From Deltaproteobacteria bacterium (GTDB taxonomy: Bacteria; Desulfobacterota; Syntrophobacteria; Syntrophobacterales; Thermodesulforhabdaceae): DNA of 64,000 nucleotides. The stretch is taken from the NCBI GenBank assembly GCA_019309115.1, contig JAFDGW010000002.1:1-64000 (forward strand), written 5' to 3'. Shown one piece after another: positions 62,891 through 64,000 of this stretch. Both the position numbers and the translations under genes were made by a program. The notes below the pieces were generated by a model. That model was not told the DNA's origin. It ran no database searches and was given only the letters and a program-made list of their open reading frames with translations. Position 1 is the first letter of the stretch. Each line of letters begins with the position of its first letter.

Positions 62891-63892
62891 TTATTTAATT
62901 AACCCAAAATTCCAGAAAATCATTCGTACAAGATCTTTTCCTTTCAGCGTTCTTACGATAGTCGGTTCATATCCACAGTGGACCATACATTGCTGGCATC
63001 TAGGGTCTTTGCCAGAAACATAGTAGTCCCAGTTGGTTTTTTCCATGAGTTCCCGGAAGGTGGGATAGTGAGCATCCGTTATCAAGTAACATGGTGATTT
63101 CCAGCCCACGGGGTTCCGGGTTGGGTTTCCCCAAGGAGTGCAATTGAAAGTCCTCAGACCAGCACAAAAGTCCAGGTAAATAGGATTGCTCATTATGGGA
63201 AAACGCCCAATCCATTTTCTTATGACTTTGAACTTTTCCGTGATCTCTTTGCGATTAAGGAATATTTCATCTTCAACCTCGGTGTAACTGAAACCGGGTG
63301 CTACCAAAATACCGTTAACATCGGCAGCCGTAAGAATTTCGAAAAGCTTTTCCAAATCACTTATGTCCGTTTCTCTGTAAACAGTGGTGTTCGTGGTAAC
63401 CTGAAACCCAACCTTTCTCGCTTTCTTAACAGCCTTTAAAGCTTTATCAAAACCGCCATCCCTGCCGATTATGCTATCGTGAACGCGAGCAGTACCATCA
63501 AAATGAACATTCCAGAAAAAGCGTTTGCTCGGCTTGAAATCTTCCAGTGCGTCCTCAAGGAGCATACCATTAGTGCAAAAGAAAATGTGCCTACCTTTGT
63601 CCAAAACACTTCTAACAAGTTCTTTAACCCTGCTGTAAAGCAAAGGTTCCCCACCCGTTATAGTGACCACCGGCGTGCCAGTAACGTCAACGGCTTCTAG
63701 GCATTCTTCCAGCGTCAGTTCCTTATCAAGTGTGTTTTTGTACTCCCGTATGCGACCACATCCCTTACACTGCAAATTGCACTTGTGTGTGGGCTCCAGC
63801 ATGAGAACCAGCGGGAACTTTTCCCGACCTGAAATTCTTTGTCCCACGAGATAATGAGCCATCGAAAGGTTAAGACTTAGAGGGAATCGCAT
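62891..63892 (-). CDS. hpnH: Adenosyl-hopene transferase HpnH (radical SAM)
   Basis: Adds adenosyl to diploptene, first side-chain step to bacteriohopanepolyols. Radical SAM cluster PTHKCNLQCKGCGRI near residue 40, then TITGGEPLLYSRV, FWNVHFDGTARVHD and a C-terminal CQQCMVHCGYEP. ATG at 63892 follows AAGGAG with eight bases; TTG at 63919 would overlap the hpnA stop. Shows that the organism makes hopanoids; shc is not in the window. Confidence 0.93.
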   Translation of the reverse strand: MRFPLSLNLSMAHYLVGQRISGREKFPLVLMLEPTHKCNLQCKGCGRIREYKNTLDKELTLEECLEAVDVTGTPVVTITGGEPLLYSRVKELVRSVLDKGRHIFFCTNGMLLEDALEDFKPSKRFFWNVHFDGTARVHDSIIGRDGGFDKALKAVKKARKVGFQVTTNTTVYRETDISDLEKLFEILTAADVNGILVAPGFSYTEVEDEIFLNRKEITEKFKVIRKWIGRFPIMSNPIYLDFCAGLRTFNCTPWGNPTRNPVGWKSPCYLITDAHYPTFRELMEKTNWDYYVSGKDPRCQQCMVHCGYEPTIVRTLKGKDLVRMIFWNFGLIK

Positions 63893-63915
63893 TTCCAGTC
63901 TCCTTGAACAAATTT

Positions 63916-64000
63916 TCAACAGTAGCCGTGTTCAATATACCAGTGCACAGCGTCTTTTATCGCAACGTCGATGGGGGACTGAGGCAGTCCAAGCTCTCTC
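63916..64000 (-). CDS. hpnA: Hopanoid-associated sugar epimerase HpnA, C-terminal end (partial)
   Basis: The last 27 codons read ELGLPQSPIDVAIKDAVHWY then IEHGYC and stop TGA at 63918-63916. The ending LGLPQ-P--VA---AV-W----GY is typical of HpnA-type NAD-dependent epimerases. It continues out of the window and lies directly before hpnH, the usual hopanoid gene neighbour. Confidence 0.72.
   Translation of the reverse strand, partial: RELGLPQSPIDVAIKDAVHWYIEHGYC

Overview
The window looks like chromosome of a Gram-negative anaerobe of the Desulfobacterota (sulfate-reducing or syntrophic, Syntrophobacterales-like). That is an inference from gene content: F0 ATP synthase genes separated from F1 and followed by rex, a TRAP C4-dicarboxylate-type transporter, hopanoid genes hpnA/hpnH at the right edge, an outer-membrane lipoprotein carrier (LolA), several YkgJ-type cysteine-cluster proteins, NIL-domain ferredoxin, and a split haem pathway (hemL, hemC, cobA-hemD). 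Base composition is moderate, except for one clearly GC-richer block at about 40.56-43.86 kb.

Layout. 0-0.2 kb: left end of a TnpB-only insertion sequence, then tRNA-Leu(UAA). 0.4-10.5 kb (minus): one long housekeeping operon, rpsB-tsf-pyrH-frr-uppS-cdsA-dxr-rseP-tsaB-ykgJ-PghP-like-GspC-like-nagZ, with overlapping or nearly touching genes and a good promoter in front of rpsB. 10.7-20.5 kb (plus): plsC, rnj, ftsK, lolA, nadA, pdxA and a divergent UvrA-like ATPase. 20.5-31 kb (minus): rex, F0 genes atpE-atpB-atpI-atpZ under a promoter overlapped by a likely Rex operator, then hemL, a CBS-domain ClC protein, RNase G and a TIGR03960/TIGR03936 radical SAM protein. 31-36.6 kb (minus): polA, a TtcA-type tRNA thiolase, and a VWA/MoxR pair. 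36.8-39.4 kb (plus): pgeF, pyrK, pyrD. 39.4-43.9 kb (minus): tandem universal stress protein, then the GC-rich block with a large MscS channel and a broken corA.

44.0-46.9 kb (plus): dctPQM TRAP transporter, whose last gene ends exactly at the right end of a full copy of the TnpB element (46.89-48.43 kb). 48.4-54.1 kb (minus): cobA-hemD, hemC, an FmdB-type zinc ribbon, a cyclophilin-like protein, a deoxyhypusine-synthase-like protein, gmhA and a class IV aminotransferase. 54.3-59.5 kb (plus): HAD hydrolase, PAC2 protein, YjbQ, flavoprotein, NIL-ferredoxin, mnmA and a YkgJ protein, most overlapping or close. 59.5-64 kb: small unknown genes, a coiled-coil PD-(D/E)XK nuclease-like gene with 63-bp repeats, tRNA-Arg(CCG), hpnH and the 3' end of hpnA.

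Points most worth a second look: the TnpB whose RuvC-II glutamate appears relocated; the IS end that supplies the dctM stop codon; the broken corA fused by frame to the mscS reading frame inside a GC-rich block; a Rex operator over the F0 promoter next to rex itself; an AtpE with Na+-type ligands; and a NIL-ferredoxin/MnmA/YkgJ overlap that hints at dedicated Fe-S supply for tRNA thiolation. I did not find a clear defence island, CRISPR array or prophage.
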